DNA of 64,000 nt from Paraglaciecola sp. L3A3 (GTDB lineage: Bacteria; Pseudomonadota; Gammaproteobacteria; Enterobacterales; Alteromonadaceae), in contig NZ_CP047023.1 of assembly GCF_009796765.1 (NCBI RefSeq), positions 789,501 through 853,500 of the forward strand, read 5' to 3'. The position numbers were made by a program, and so were the translations under genes. Of this stretch, positions 17,869 through 26,734 are shown in pieces (within the stretch, counting starts at the first letter, position 1; every line of letters starts with the position of its first letter). A model generated the notes under the pieces. The model was not told where the DNA came from, made no database searches, and saw only the letters and a list, made by a program, of their open reading frames with translations.

Positions 17869-19103
17869 TTAATTATTTTTAAATGACTGATGACTCAGTA
17901 TATTTAGCCTCACTTTCTCTAAGGCTTTTTGAGTATTTTCAACGTTTAGGTTGACCATAAACGCATCGATAATAGGCATAATTTGATCCGCGTAAGTTTT
18001 TTTACTATCGCGGTCAAAAAACTGAGTTATTCCCTCTGCGTTAACGATGGTTTCATAAGCTTCTTGTGTAAGGCTTGAATTATTTTGTTGCGCACTTTTA
18101 TGGGGTGACATTATTCCGAGGTTGTTGTTGAATTTTTTCTGACTCTCACTGAGAACGGCAAATTCAATGAAGGATTGGGTTAAATTCTTTCTGTTGTTTG
18201 TTGCGGTATGACCAACACATCAAGCGGTGCCTCTTCGTAATAAACTGACTGTCCTTCAAAAAGCGGGAATTTGAAAAAACCAATCTCGCTTTTAATGCTT
18301 TCTGGAAATGCTTGAACAGCGTAATTACCTAGCATTGACATACCTACGAGCCCCCTAAATAATAATGGAAGGCCCTGTTTCCATTCTAATTTTTGATGAT
18401 TTTTAATAAAGTATCCCGCCCTTGATATTTCTTCAATCTTTCTAAGAACCTTAGTAATCCTGACATCTAAATAAGAGATTTGCCCTTCTACTAATTCTTG
18501 GTGAAATGCAATGCCATTTAGTCGTAAATTCAAATAGTCAAACCAAGCGGTGGCAGGCCAATTGCTTTTGCTGCCTATATAAATAGGAGTGATGTTATTT
18601 TTTTTGAGAGCTTCACATACAGCAAGAAATTGCTGCCAATTTTGGGGTTCAGAAAGGTCGAATTTGGAAAACAAAGGTTTAAAGTAATAAAAGCCTATTT
18701 GATAATAGGATATCGGTAACGCAAAGCTTTTTCCTTTAAATGAAACCGCATCAATCACCGCTTTGTCATATAGTTGAGCCATTTCGTCTGCTGCAATTAT
18801 ATGGTCTATTGCAGCAATTTTATTTTGTTCAATATATTCAAATAAACGCTCGCCAGCATGCCAATATAAAACATCATATTGGTTTGATACCAGCATTTTT
18901 GGAAAGTTAGCTTTGTATTCCTCGCTGGTGTAAGAGGTTATTTTGATTTGTATATTAGGATTGGCGTCTTCGAATGCTTGAATTAAATTGTAATAGGCGG
19001 CACGTTGGGAACTATTTGAAATAGACGCAGCTATTTTTAGCTGTTGTTTAGCAAACCCAGGAAAGGCTAAAACCACGGTAAGTGCAACGATTAGAATGCG
19101 GAT
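17869..19103 (-). pseudogene. Extracellular sugar solute-binding protein (family 1), disrupted
   Basis: The translation is that of a carbohydrate ABC solute-binding protein of about 410 residues (A-F-E-D-A-N-P-N-I-Q-I-K, Y-D-V-L-Y-W-H-A-G-E-R, L-P-I-S-Y-Y-Q-I-G). Two lesions are visible. First, the codon spaced about 6 nt after GGAG is ATC (19103-19101), not ATG, directly before R-I-L-I-V-A-L-T-V-V-L-A-F, a perfect signal peptide. A GTG at 19076 lies inside that signal. Second, the frame stops at TAA near 18180 after Q-Q-T-T-E-R-I. Continuing in the -1 frame gives N-L-T-Q-S-F-I-E-F-A-V-L-S-E and the rest of the C-terminal lobe to 17869. The loss of one A in a GAAAG run explains this. No permease genes are adjacent. 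Confidence 0.8.
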
Positions 19104-19502
19104 ATTATTCTCCTTTATTCCTGAGTTTAATCTAGTAGGTTAAGTTCGTAAGTTCAACAAATTGCATTAATATTGTCGTAATTTCATCGACGTTATTCCG
19201 ACAACCCCTGTTAACACTATTCAGCAATCACGGTAAACCAAAATCCATTTTCTAGTTGTTTGAACGTTTGCCTGTTGCTTATTAACCTAAGTTCGACGTA
19301 CGGACACAGGTTAATTGACTTATTTAATTTGCCATTAATGTGGTGCAGTGTTGCATAGATGGAGTGCGATTATATTTTATACAGTATTGGCAAGGCTACT
19401 TTATGGGTATATTTCAATAAGCTACCTTACAAAAGTTGTAAGCCTTAGTGGTGTAAAAATTGCTTTGATTAATATTTAAGCTTTTAACAGGATGTATAGC
19501 TC
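19104..19502. other. Divergent intergenic region
   Basis: This is the promoter region for the solute-binding pseudogene (left) and the MscS gene (right). A CTTACAA-AAG-TTGTAAG inverted repeat sits at about 19427-19443, some 60 bp before the MscS start, and may be an operator. Nothing else was recognised. Confidence 0.45.
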
Positions 19503-20603
19503 TTGTCAGTCATCGACGATATTTCTAACTCGCTCACAGAGTTGGTGCCTATTTGGGCGATTGGGCCCATATTCTTCTGCATTGTTTTGATTGGTCTTTG
19601 GCTCATCAAACGTTTTTTATATATCTACCTGAAAGCATTGAATCAGCCAACTAATTACAACTGGTTAGGCATTACGGTACGAGCAGCCAAGCGCCCTTTA
19701 AGCTTATTGATTGTATCCATTAGCTTAAAAACAACCGTTACCTTTGTGCAGCTTTATGACGAAGCCGTTAATACCTGGGGGACGCAGGTTAACCTAGTAG
19801 CGGTGATGTTCACTATTGTAGCAATGCTAATTTTTACCGATCACTTTGCACGTATGACCATTACTCGCATTATTTCCAAAGGAAGTGGTTTACGCAGTAG
19901 TGGTACCCTTTTAAGGGGCCTTTTACGAGGCGTGATTATTGTTATTGGTGTATTAATCATATTAACCAATATGGGTATCTCCATTACACCCCTTGTGGCT
20001 TCACTAGGGCTTGGTTCTCTTGCGGTAGCTCTGGCATTACAACCTACCTTAGAAAACTTTTTTTCAGGTATTCAAATGCTGGCAGATAAACCCATCAGAG
20101 TAGGGGACTTTATTGAACTAGATTCTGGTGAGCAAGGCTTTGTCGATAAAATTGGATGGCGTTCCACATGGATAAAAATGCTGCCAAATAATGTGGTCAT
20201 TATGCCTAACAGTAAACTGGCTCAATCGAAAATTATTAATTATTACTATCCAGAAAAACAGCTGTCGGTGCCAGTAGATCTCGGCGTGCACTATGATTCT
20301 GACCTAGATCATGTAGAGAGAGTGACACTTGAAGTGGCCAAACAAGTGCTTAAAAGTCACAAATGGGGTATCCCCGAATATGACACATTTGTAATCTTTA
20401 CCGGCTTTGACAACTCCAGTATTAACCTAACTGTCATGCTGCGGGCTGAAGAGTATTTTAATCGCTTTTTTATTAGGTCAGCATTTATCAAAGCTTTACA
20501 CAAAAGGTACGCCCAAGAAGGAATTATAATTCCATATCCAATTCGTGCGGTAAATCTCAATCAGGAAGGCAGTGATGAGGTGTTGAGGAACAAATCACAG
20601 TGA
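19503..20603 (+). CDS. MscS-family mechanosensitive channel
   Basis: A 366-residue small-conductance channel homologue. The start is a TTG at 19503, with an in-frame stop just upstream and CAGGA about 12 nt before it; no better in-frame ATG exists near. Four or five membrane spans (about 18-38, 60-85, 93-112, 138-158, 160-182) lead into the pore helix and MscS core: L-G-L-G-S-L-A-V-A-L-A-L-Q-P-T-L-E-N-F-F-S-G, I-R-V-G-D-F-I and the beta domain G-W-R-S-T-W-I-K-M-L-P-N-N-V-V-I-M-P-N-S. It releases osmolytes on hypo-osmotic shock in the inner membrane. Length is longer than E. coli MscS (286) because of the extra N-terminal spans. Confidence 0.9.
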   Translation: MSVIDDISNSLTELVPIWAIGPIFFCIVLIGLWLIKRFLYIYLKALNQPTNYNWLGITVRAAKRPLSLLIVSISLKTTVTFVQLYDEAVNTWGTQVNLVAVMFTIVAMLIFTDHFARMTITRIISKGSGLRSSGTLLRGLLRGVIIVIGVLIILTNMGISITPLVASLGLGSLAVALALQPTLENFFSGIQMLADKPIRVGDFIELDSGEQGFVDKIGWRSTWIKMLPNNVVIMPNSKLAQSKIINYYYPEKQLSVPVDLGVHYDSDLDHVERVTLEVAKQVLKSHKWGIPEYDTFVIFTGFDNSSINLTVMLRAEEYFNRFFIRSAFIKALHKRYAQEGIIIPYPIRAVNLNQEGSDEVLRNKSQ

Positions 20604-20736
20604 TGTGCTAAGCATTTTTAGATCACGTATTGTGTGCGCACAAAGAATGGAGAATCCATAATAAATATCAGAAATAAATATCAGGGTCAGTACAAAGTTA
20701 TAGTAATAATATCGGATCAAAATAAGCGACAAAAGA

Positions 20737-20955
20737 ATGAATTTAGCTCTGATGATTATTGACATGCAGAAAGCATATGCAGTTGGTTACTGTAAAAAGT
20801 CAATGGAAAAAGCGGCATTAACTATTAATCAAACAATTATGTTGTTTAGGGAGAGCAACAAGCCATTTTTTTGGGTTCAAGATATTAATCAAAAAGAAGG
20901 GGGACTGCCTGGAAAGAGGGGGTGGGATCATCGATTATTTGCTTTTTGTTTGTAG
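20737..20955 (+). pseudogene. Isochorismatase-like cysteine hydrolase, truncated
   Basis: The 72 codons begin like isochorismatase-family hydrolases: N-L-A-L-M-I-I-D-M-Q-K-A-Y, where the D after I-I is the first catalytic residue. After about residue 64 the sequence enters the REP array and ends at a TAG within the repeat's TGTAGG. Family members are about 180 residues, so the catalytic Lys and Cys are missing. It is presumably inactive, truncated by arrival of the repeat or by a deletion with its edge at the repeat. Confidence 0.65.
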
Positions 20956-21330
20956 GTCGCCCTTTAGGGCGTCAAGACAGCAATGATTGGTCATCGTTAG
21001 ATAAGTTGATGGGCTGAAGCCCAACCTACAGGGGGAGTCTTTTTCTCTGTGTTCTCTGTGCCCTTTTAGGTTAAATATCTTTAGTTATCAGCTTTTTGCT
21101 TGTAGGTCGCCCTTTAGGGCGTCAAGACAGCAATGATTGGTCATCGTTAGATAAGTTGATGGGCTGAAGCCCAACCTACAGGGGGAGTCTTTTTCTCTGT
21201 GTTCTCTGTGCCCTTGTAGGTTAAATATCTTTAGTTATCAGCTTTTTGCTTGTAGGTCGCCCTTTAGGGCGTCAAGACAGCAATGATTGGTCATCGTTAG
21301 ATAAGTTGATGGGCTGAAGCCCAACCTACA
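20941..21330. repeat. REP/BIME-like array, 150-bp period, 2.6 copies
   Basis: TGTAGGTCGCCCTTTAGGGC starts at 20951, 21101 and 21251, an exact 150-bp period. Each unit has a left REP (TGTAGGT + stem CGCCCT-TT-AGGGCG) and an inverted right REP (GGGCT-GA-AGCCC + AACCTACA) about 40 bp apart. The intervening spacer includes CTCTGTGTTCTCTGTG, the reverse complement of the dispersed CACAGAG repeat. The third copy ends at ACCTACA (21330), whose CTA is the radD stop codon on the other strand. The copies differ at very few positions (for example GCCCTTTTAGG against GCCCTTGTAGG). Confidence 0.92.
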
Positions 21331-23098
21331 ACTCATTCGCCTTTCGGTAAGGCCCCTCGTAATCAAATAACCGCTCGGTTACTTGCCAGTGGTGTTTTTG
21401 CTTTTTGGCTATCACAAAGTCTGGTGTTGGCAGGTGAGGTAAAAAGCGTTCTAACTCTTCTAGCGAGTTGAACTGAATAGATTGTGTGCCGTTGGCTATT
21501 CTGCGTGCGAATAAGTCGTTAAAGGATTGTCTCGATTTTTTAAATTTAAAGCGGAAGGTTTCCGATAACGTCAAACCGTCTTCGTCGTGGTAGGTGATTT
21601 TTAAGCACTTGTCGGCTTTGTTAATCTCTGGGGTAATGGCCGCGCAGCGCAATACTTTGTTATTGTTTAAATTTAAGGCTTTTCTTAATAAATCATCGGG
21701 GTCGATTAATTTTTCTGAACAGTGTTGGCATTGTCTAGCGGCGATATCATTTTCTTGGTTGCAATAAGGACAGCATTTAAAACGAAAACGGTAAGTGCAT
21801 TGGGTCTCTATTTCTGGGCTTGCAGCACCATCTGAGCTCCCAATCAAACCATGACAACGGCGACCAAAATGCTCAAGAATATTACCTTGTGGGTCTTTCC
21901 TGCCCCAAAATGCATTGGCAAAACCGCATTGAGGGCAATGGATTTGTACTGCAACTGAATCTTGGGTGGGCTTTATTTCGCCAATTTCTGGCTGAAAAAT
22001 ATTGTAACCATTATTGGTGTAATCCAACACTAAACAGTCTTTTTTGCCCGGACTCAAGCGCAAACCTCGACCTACAATTTGTTGAAATAAACTGATGGAT
22101 TGCGTGGGCCGCAAAATAGCTATGACATCTACGTGGGGGGCATCAAAGCCTGTGGTCAATACCGATACATTCACCAGATACTTAATGTGTTTGGCTTTAA
22201 ACGCGGTTATTAGTGCGTCACGTTGTTTTATTTTTGTGCTGCCGGTAATTAGGGCCGTTTGCTCAGCAGGTAAATAACCACAAATTTCTTGTGCGTGCTC
22301 TATGGTCGCAGCAAAAATCATCGCCCCTTGGCGGTCTTGGCTCAGCTGTATGATTTGCTCGGTCACCGCCTTGGTCACCCGTGGATGTTTGTGGATGAGT
22401 TCATTTAAGGCGATATCATCGGTGTTTTGTTCGCCGTCTAAACTTTCTGTCAACAAATTAAAGTCATAATGGGCAATAGCCGCATCATAATGAATGGGCG
22501 GTGTTAAATAGCCTTTTTTTACCATGTGTTGCAGGGGTAGTTCGAAAATACATTTTTTAAAAAAAGAGTCGGTGCAGGGGCGTGTGTAACCATGGTAATG
22601 ATGCTGATAAATCCAGCCGCTGCCTAATCGATAAGGGGTTGCGGTTAAGCCCAGTACCTTGACGTTAGGATTAAGGGTACGAAAATGCGCTAGGGTTTTA
22701 TGGTATTGCCCGCTTTCGTCTTGGCCCACTCGATGACATTCATCAATAATAATCAGGCTGACAGGGACTTGAAAAGAGTCTAAGTTAGCAGACAGTGACT
22801 GAATACTGGCAAAAGTAGTTTTTGCGGCGTTCTCTTTTTGGTTTAGCCCTGCTGAAAAAATACCAGATGGCGAACCCGTAGCAAGAAATTTTTCATGATT
22901 TTGTTCAACTAACTCTTTCACATGGGCAAGGCAAATAACCCTACCTTTTGCCAATCGGCTCAACTCAGCAATCACTAAGCTTTTACCTGCACCGGTAGGC
23001 AATACAATTACAGCTGGATCATCACCATGACGAAAGTGCTTTACAGCAGCCTCAACAGCTTGAATTTGGTAATCTCGTAATATGAATGTCTGGCTCAC
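21326..23098 (-). CDS. radD: RadD-type DNA repair helicase
   Basis: A 590-residue superfamily 2 helicase matching E. coli RadD (YejH, 586 aa) along its full length. P-T-G-A-G-K-S (about 34-40) is the Walker A motif and D-E-C-H (119-122) the DEAH-box variant. V-L-T-T-G-F-D-A-P-H and I-V-G-R-G-L-R-L are helicase motifs V and VI. Two zinc-type clusters follow (C-P-Q-C-G-F-A-N, and C-P-Y-C with C-Q-H-C). RadD aids RecA-dependent strand exchange and double-strand-break repair. The C-terminus ends F-D-Y-E-G-P-Y-R-K-A-N-E-L, a couple of residues shorter than E. coli, because the stop is supplied by the adjoining REP repeat. It starts 4 bp inside the recX stop, so the two are coupled, which fits their shared RecA context. 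Confidence 0.93.
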   Translation of the reverse strand: MSQTFILRDYQIQAVEAAVKHFRHGDDPAVIVLPTGAGKSLVIAELSRLAKGRVICLAHVKELVEQNHEKFLATGSPSGIFSAGLNQKENAAKTTFASIQSLSANLDSFQVPVSLIIIDECHRVGQDESGQYHKTLAHFRTLNPNVKVLGLTATPYRLGSGWIYQHHYHGYTRPCTDSFFKKCIFELPLQHMVKKGYLTPPIHYDAAIAHYDFNLLTESLDGEQNTDDIALNELIHKHPRVTKAVTEQIIQLSQDRQGAMIFAATIEHAQEICGYLPAEQTALITGSTKIKQRDALITAFKAKHIKYLVNVSVLTTGFDAPHVDVIAILRPTQSISLFQQIVGRGLRLSPGKKDCLVLDYTNNGYNIFQPEIGEIKPTQDSVAVQIHCPQCGFANAFWGRKDPQGNILEHFGRRCHGLIGSSDGAASPEIETQCTYRFRFKCCPYCNQENDIAARQCQHCSEKLIDPDDLLRKALNLNNNKVLRCAAITPEINKADKCLKITYHDEDGLTLSETFRFKFKKSRQSFNDLFARRIANGTQSIQFNSLEELERFLPHLPTPDFVIAKKQKHHWQVTERLFDYEGPYRKANEL

Positions 23099-23601
23099 AA
23101 ATCCTCATTACCTAAGGTGGTAATCGCTTTATTGGCAATTGAATAAGAGAATCCTTGACCAATCAAATGTCGCAATGCTTTTTGTTTAAGTTTTTCATCG
23201 ACAATAGGGGGCTCACCAAATTTTTTTACTTTAAGTGCTAGTGCCTTAGCTAAATAGTCATCTTCAGTATTATCTAGTGATCCTACACACTCATTGATGA
23301 TTTGGGATGCGAAGCCTTTGGCATAGAGTTTTTGTTTTATTTTGTTGGGACCAATATTCTTTTCTGAATAATTTTGGCTCAAGCGTTGAGCATAACGAAG
23401 ATCATCAACAATGCCTTGCTCGATAAGGTAGTTAAGGGCTTCTTCATTAAATGAGGGGTCTTCTTTGAATAATGTGTTGGCCTTTTGTATTAAGGTTTTT
23501 GCTGTGTAATCTCCATATTTACCGATCAACCACAAGTAATAACCTTTGACTCGTTCGTAGGTTATTTCCTTAGGTTTGGCATCTTGCTTGTTTTTAAACA
23601 T
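23095..23601 (-). CDS. recX: RecX family regulatory protein
   Basis: A 168-residue, all-helical protein of the RecX family. It contains the three-helix repeat signatures: Y-L-I-E-Q-G-I-V-D-D-L-R-Y-A near 65-75, G-P-N-K-I-K-Q-K-L-Y-A-K-G-F near 88-101, and H-L-I-G-Q-G-F-S-Y-S-I-A-N-K-A near the end. RecX binds RecA filaments and limits their growth. RecX usually follows recA; here it instead forms a unit with radD (ATGA overlap), so the genome may also have a canonical recX. It is cytoplasmic. Its role in fine-tuning RecA next to RadD is inferred. Confidence 0.8.
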   Translation of the reverse strand: MFKNKQDAKPKEITYERVKGYYLWLIGKYGDYTAKTLIQKANTLFKEDPSFNEEALNYLIEQGIVDDLRYAQRLSQNYSEKNIGPNKIKQKLYAKGFASQIINECVGSLDNTEDDYLAKALALKVKKFGEPPIVDEKLKQKALRHLIGQGFSYSIANKAITTLGNEDL

Positions 23602-24007
23602 CTTTCAGGTTTTCCAATGTTATTCACCCAGATTCTTCATTACTTAGTACTTCAACCTAATACTTTGGCAAGATCCTCAACATTAACATGATACAAAGCC
23701 TGATTTAGTTAAATTGAAATTGCTGTTTTGGTAAATGATATTCTACATAAGCTGAACTTGGGTTACTAAGTGTTGTGTCAATTTATTTTATACTTAATAT
23801 TCAGCAGGTTACAAATGAACAGCGTTGAAAAGCAAAAGAATTTGTCAATGACTTTCACAGAGAATTATTAACGCGACTTCGCCGATAATACTTACAGGCT
23901 ATTCACTAAAAAGTCAGTACAGACGAAAATCATAAATCCGCTAGTGATTGTTAAATACTCTGAGGTCTTGTGTTTATGTTGCGTGAATTCCCACTGCAGC
24001 CTGAATA
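23602..24007. other. Intergenic region with dispersed repeat
   Basis: No gene. Near 23845-23895 there is TTTGTCAATGACTTTCACAGAG followed by ATTATTAACGCGACTTCGCCG, clearly related to the element at 9608-9655. This gives a two-copy dispersed repeat of roughly 50 bp. Confidence 0.5.
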
Positions 24008-24196
24008 GAATTTGATTATAACGATACAGTGACAATGGGTGAAATTTTCATTGTCGACATCTTTTTAGATTTACCAGTGAGTTCTGATTTAACAGGGGGT
24101 GGTTTTGGCTTAACCATTGCTTCAGGCAATGTATTCTTTGTAAGTGTGGATTATCCCAGTTTATTGGCAAGAAGAAGAGTGTCATTGCCTAGGTAG
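24008..24196 (+). pseudogene. Remnant of a PEP-CTERM-type secreted protein
   Basis: An open frame without a credible start reads E-F-D-Y-N-D-T-V-T-M-G-E-I-F-I-V-D-I-F-L-D-L-P-V, resembling the start of cohesin-fold PEP-CTERM proteins (V-x-V-G-D-x-F-x-V-D). After only about 45 residues it jumps to S-L-L-A-R-R-R-V-S-L-P-R and a stop, like the basic end of a sorting tail. It looks like an internally deleted gene. A good terminator follows at 24245. Identification is tentative. Confidence 0.45.
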
Positions 24197-24244
24197 TTGA
24201 ATGAAGAGCAGACTTAGCTTGTATTCATATACTGTAACTTATGG

Positions 24245-24273
24245 AAGGCCTTACTTTATATTAAGGCCTTTTT
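24245..24273. terminator. Rho-independent terminator
   Basis: AAGGCCTTA (24245-24253), an 8-nt loop, TAAGGCCTT (24262-24270), then T4. It would end transcripts of the upstream remnant. On the opposite strand it lies 50-80 bp past the pilin gene stop and could serve that gene too. Confidence 0.8.
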
Positions 24274-24321
24274 GTATGTGTGTCCTATCATTACATACCT
24301 TGAAAACAGTCAAATTTAAGG

Positions 24322-24822
24322 CTAACAGCCACTATTGGTTACGGCATAGTAAATTGGATCGGCTGTAATTGTAGTGTCAATATTATAAAGTAAACTGCAG
24401 CTATCAAAGGTTGCGTAGCCCTTGGGGACTATATACATGGATTTCCCACCAGGTACATCATATACACCCCAATCAGCGGTAATTGTATCGTTTGCGTTAG
24501 TCATTATTTGGTAATTCCCGTCGAGGGCTAAAATAACGTTGGCACTTAAAGGGGTGAGATTTCCTATAGTGGTACTAATAGTCACTCCGTTGGTGGTAAT
24601 CGAGCCGGGCTCAAGCTTTTCTTGCCCTGCCATAATTGCTTTAGCATAAATTAGGGAGTTGGCCGATTTTAACGCCCCCTCTACAGCCTTTAATTCGGCA
24701 GCTACGGCATCGCCTTTTAAATCTATGAACTTAGGAGCGGCGACTACGGCCAGAATTCCTAAAATAACTATGACTATAATTAGCTCAATTAGGGTAAAAC
24801 CATTTTGTAAATTTTTATGCAT
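24322..24822 (-). CDS. Type IV prepilin (MSHA-like)
   Basis: A 166-residue pilin. The leader MHKNLQNG is cut before F-T-L-I-E-L-I-I-V-I-V-I-L-G-I-L-A, the standard prepilin peptidase site with the conserved Glu at +5. The globular part has two cysteines near the C-terminus (D-S-C-S and S-G-C at the end), the usual disulfide loop of type IVa and MSHA pilins. It is exported to the inner membrane and could be assembled into a pilus or act as a minor pilin. No assembly genes are adjacent, so it depends on a system elsewhere. A terminator lies downstream. Confidence 0.85.
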   Translation of the reverse strand: MHKNLQNGFTLIELIIVIVILGILAVVAAPKFIDLKGDAVAAELKAVEGALKSANSLIYAKAIMAGQEKLEPGSITTNGVTISTTIGNLTPLSANVILALDGNYQIMTNANDTITADWGVYDVPGGKSMYIVPKGYATFDSCSLLYNIDTTITADPIYYAVTNSGC

Positions 24823-24946
24823 ATAAATATTATTCTCTATTAATATAGTTATCTATAACAACACTAAATTATATTGCAAACAAGCATTTAGCCGTTTTTT
24901 TTCTTTTGCCTCGCAGCTCGTTGCTAGCAAGAGCTTTTCTGGATTT

Positions 24947-25972
24947 TTAAATAGCTTCTAGCATTTGCGTTTTTTTACACATAGAAGAATTATTCTTGCA
25001 TAAACTATCCATAACTTGGGTTGTTTCAAGTTCGACGTTGCGGTTGATGATGCGTTTTAAATGTTCTCTGAGCCACATTAAACCTTGGTCTCTGTCTTGT
25101 CGTTTGTGCCACATGATGGAAACTTGTTGAGGCATTAATTCTATTGGTGGTTTAGTGGCTGAAATCTTACCGGCAATAATTTCTTTGGCGACGGCAGAAA
25201 TTGGGGTGACACATATCAGGTCACTGCGAGCTATTAAGTCGGCAACTGTAGAAAAATGGTTTACGGTAACTGCAATACGTCTCGATAGTCCGTGTTGTAG
25301 CAAGACTTGATCGGTATAGCCGGTTGTATCGCCAGACAATGAAACTAACAAATGATCAGCAGCAGCAAATTCTTCTAAGCTAAGTTCTGCTTTGGCCAGA
25401 GGGTGATCATGATTCATTACACAAACGTAGATAGGGGAGAATAAATACTCAGCTCTGAAGGTGTTAGAAATAAGACCGGTACTGCCAATTACCATATCTA
25501 CTTCAGCATCTTCTAACACTTGTTCGGTATTGACTATGGTGTAAGGCACTGCATGAATATTGACCCCAGGCGCTTCTTTCTCAATGGTACAACGTAGCTC
25601 TGCCCACACCATGTCGACTAATATATCTGATACGGCAATGCGGAATGTCCGTTTAGCTGTGGCTGGAACAAAACTTTTAGGATCAACCGCTTCGGTCAGG
25701 GAAATAAGCGGCTCGCGAATTTGATTCCATAAATTCTGCGCATGTAATGTGGGTTGAATATTACGACCATCTTTAACAAATAACTCATCTTTCCAAGCTG
25801 TTCTCATTCTACTTACCGCGTTAGATACCGCTGGCTGAGTCATCGCTAATCTATTTGCTGCTCGGGTAATGGAACGTTCAGTCATGATGGCATCAAATAC
25901 CATTAAAAGGTTGAGTTCTTGTGGGCGCATAAATATGTCCATTGGCAAAATCGTGGTTGGATTATACATCAC
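24947..25972 (-). CDS. LysR-family transcriptional regulator
   Basis: A 341-residue LysR regulator with an N-terminal winged helix-turn-helix (E-R-S-I-T-R-A-A-N-R-L-A-M-T-Q-P-A-V-S-N-A-V-S-R-M-R, about 32-57) and a NodD/LeuO-like effector domain. The start is uncertain: ATGs at residues 1, 2, 11 and 15 are possible, and MRPQELNLLMVFDA (residue 15) is the most typical beginning. The last 30 residues contain two cysteines in C-K-N-N-S-S-M-C-K-K, an unusual tail. It is divergent from the pagL-like gene, with about 145 bp between them, so it may control that gene. The target is not known. Confidence 0.85.
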   Translation of the reverse strand: MMYNPTTILPMDIFMRPQELNLLMVFDAIMTERSITRAANRLAMTQPAVSNAVSRMRTAWKDELFVKDGRNIQPTLHAQNLWNQIREPLISLTEAVDPKSFVPATAKRTFRIAVSDILVDMVWAELRCTIEKEAPGVNIHAVPYTIVNTEQVLEDAEVDMVIGSTGLISNTFRAEYLFSPIYVCVMNHDHPLAKAELSLEEFAAADHLLVSLSGDTTGYTDQVLLQHGLSRRIAVTVNHFSTVADLIARSDLICVTPISAVAKEIIAGKISATKPPIELMPQQVSIMWHKRQDRDQGLMWLREHLKRIINRNVELETTQVMDSLCKNNSSMCKKTQMLEAI

Positions 25973-26118
25973 AAAATAAAATGTATTCCATATGAATATA
26001 TAATTATTTTTATGTTTTTATGCGCTGCATAATAGCCATATCAAAAATCGTCGCAGGCAAATATTGATTTATTTTCTGTGTAACAAGTCACTTTTTAACT
26101 TATTGGAATATTTTTATT

Positions 26119-26661
26119 ATGCGTTGGTTCATCTTGTTAATAGCTATATCAGCTGTTTCTCTGCCCAGTCAAAATGTACAAGCTAGTGAGCAAGCTGTCG
26201 CCATTGACTACTTGTATGGTGAAGATGACATAACAGGGGTGCGCTTGGCTTATCGTCCTTATAATACTCAATTCACGTCAATCGATTGGTTAGGTTCTCT
26301 TGATGTCTATTGGGAAGTCAGTGTGAATTTTTGGGAGTATGGCCCGCATAACCAACATGACACTAATTATGCGGTGGCATTGTCTCCGGTCTTTTCTAAC
26401 CAATTCGATACTTTGTATGGCAAATATCCCCTCAAGTGGGAGTTTGGTATAGGTGTTTCATTGGTTAATGATACTCACTTTGCAGGCAAGGATATTGGCT
26501 CTCATTATCAGTTTGAAGACAGACTCGGTTTAGTTTTGCAATTTGGCCAGCAACTGGATAGTTCATTGGCTGTTCGTTATATGCATTATTCAAACGGTGG
26601 CTTGGATGATCATAACCCAGGTGTAGACTTTTTGAATGTGTCTTATGCCAAGACATTCTGA
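26119..26661 (+). CDS. pagL: PagL-like lipid A 3-O-deacylase
   Basis: A 180-residue outer-membrane barrel. The signal peptide ends near VQA (residues 20-22). Y-M-H-Y-S-N-G-G places H156 and S158 at the PagL catalytic His and Ser. The third residue of the known triad is Glu, fourteen positions after the His; here that position is D170 (N-P-G-V-D-F). The C-terminal F is the usual outer-membrane insertion signal. PagL removes the 3-O acyl chain of lipid A. It is followed by two mlaC-like genes for phospholipid transport, suggesting an outer-membrane lipid module. Activity with Asp in place of Glu is likely but unproven. Confidence 0.8.
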   Translation: MRWFILLIAISAVSLPSQNVQASEQAVAIDYLYGEDDITGVRLAYRPYNTQFTSIDWLGSLDVYWEVSVNFWEYGPHNQHDTNYAVALSPVFSNQFDTLYGKYPLKWEFGIGVSLVNDTHFAGKDIGSHYQFEDRLGLVLQFGQQLDSSLAVRYMHYSNGGLDDHNPGVDFLNVSYAKTF

Positions 26662-26734
26662 AATAGTTACGAGCTTTCAATAATCTAATTTAGTACATAT
26701 TTAATTTTTACATGCTCATAAGGAGCCTACACAC

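Noticed and set aside
18180..18200. Programmed -1 frameshift in the solute-binding gene
   Set aside because: No slippery heptamer or downstream structure is evident, and the start codon is also lost, so decay is more likely.
20941..21330. CRISPR-like array
   Set aside because: The repeats are 150 bp with near-identical content and no unique spacers; the structure is REP/BIME.
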